DNA of 64,000 nucleotides from Streptomyces sp. NBC_00440 (GTDB lineage: Bacteria; Actinomycetota; Actinomycetes; Streptomycetales; Streptomycetaceae), in assembly GCF_036014215.1 (NCBI RefSeq), contig NZ_CP107921.1, positions 4,088,001 to 4,152,000 of the forward strand, given 5' to 3'. Positions 63,769-64,000 of the stretch are shown piece after piece. The notes under the pieces were generated by a model. That model saw only the letters and a program-made list of their open reading frames with translations, had not been told where the DNA came from and did no database searches. Positions within the stretch are counted from its first letter, which is position 1. Each line of letters starts with the position of its first letter. Position numbers and translations under genes: made by a program.

Positions 63769-64000
63769 CTACTGCTGACCGCACAGCGGGACCAGCTTCT
63801 GCTCGTCCTCCGAGAGGCTGGGGCCGGGCGTGGGTTTGGCGCTGGGCTTGGGTTTCCCTGTCGTACCGCTCTGGGAGGTCGTACTGCTCTTGGAGGAGAG
63901 TGTGCTTGAGGTGCCGGTCGTCTTGCCGGTGTCCGTCTTCGACGGCTTCTTCTCGTCCGCGATCTTGCGGCGCTCCGCGTCCTTCTTGCAGACGTCGGCC
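63769..64000 (-). CDS. pstP: C-terminal end of PstP-type PP2C phosphatase (partial)
   Basis: Only the last 77 codons are inside the window; the start lies beyond the right edge. The sequence runs ADVCKKDAERRKIADEKK, a Ser/Thr/Lys-rich stretch, then PGPSLSEDEQKLVPLCGQQ. This is the extracytoplasmic tail expected of the Streptomyces PP2C phosphatase that opposes PknB; no catalytic part is visible, so the call rests on position and tail character. Confidence 0.7.
   Translation of the reverse strand, partial: ADVCKKDAERRKIADEKKPSKTDTGKTTGTSSTLSSKSSTTSQSGTTGKPKPSAKPTPGPSLSEDEQKLVPLCGQQ

Overview
The window is a high-GC actinobacterial chromosome segment carrying the replication origin. It is almost certainly Streptomyces or a close streptomycete. 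The grounds are very strong G/C third-position bias, frequent GTG and TTG starts, GTTTCACGTGAAAC parS sites scattered around dnaA, class E sortases, and a gene order that I recall as matching the S. coelicolor rpsF-to-pstP segment. The outer frame also follows the Mycobacterium tuberculosis origin region on both sides: murJ, sigM, trxB, trxA, parB, parA, rsmG, jag, yidC, yidD, rnpA, rpmH on the left, and dnaA, dnaN, recF, dciA, gyrB, gyrA, two tRNAs, ppiA, crgA, DUF881, trpG, pknB, pbpA, rodA, pstP on the right.

Left arm (1-29225). After rpsF comes a cell-wall block: FemX, a PLP-binding alanine-racemase-like protein, a GT87 membrane glycosyltransferase and a bifunctional class A PBP. Next is a PadR regulator with a perfect palindromic operator upstream of inositol-1-phosphate synthase. 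A CCA-adding enzyme, a large secreted protein, MurJ, a membrane pseudokinase, SigM with its anti-sigma factor, and thioredoxin reductase/thioredoxin follow. The parB-parA-rsmG segment and the jag-yidC-yidD-rnpA-rpmH run then read back from the origin on the minus strand.

Origin (29226-32181). dnaA is followed by an oriC of about 0.8 kb full of DnaA boxes. It ends in two boxes, a short spacer and four CTA trinucleotides, which has the layout of a DnaA-trio unwinding element. Seven perfect parS sites lie between 11.1 and 36.1 kb. One forms the core of a terminator-like hairpin, one the core of a 30-bp palindrome, and a third overlaps a terminator arm. Several others are read through as protein (VSRET).

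Right arm (32182-64000). dnaN, gnd, recF, dciA, gyrB, gyrA, a DUF3566 gene and tRNA-Ile form the core. A lineage-specific stretch (about 42-50.7 kb) then interrupts the conserved order: a DLW-39 peptide, a secreted membrane-anchored protein, a Ser/Thr kinase paired with an XRE regulator, tRNA-Ala, a three-gene SLOG / membrane Rossmann-like / SLATT-like locus, and a scar where two decayed genes meet tail to tail beside an intact MarR gene. The conserved order resumes with a DUF5324 membrane protein in the CwsA position, ppiA, a rhomboid protease, crgA, DUF881, three class E sortases, an amidotransferase, and the divergent pknB-pbpA-rodA-pstP morphogenesis operon. A four-box DnaA cluster lies just downstream of the rhomboid gene, about 21 kb from oriC.

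The window therefore links replication initiation, chromosome segregation and envelope growth. The most novel candidate is the SLOG/SLATT-like locus at 46.4-48.6 kb, which looks like a nucleotide-sensing membrane-effector (stress or immunity) module. All family names come from motif recognition by eye; no database search was run.
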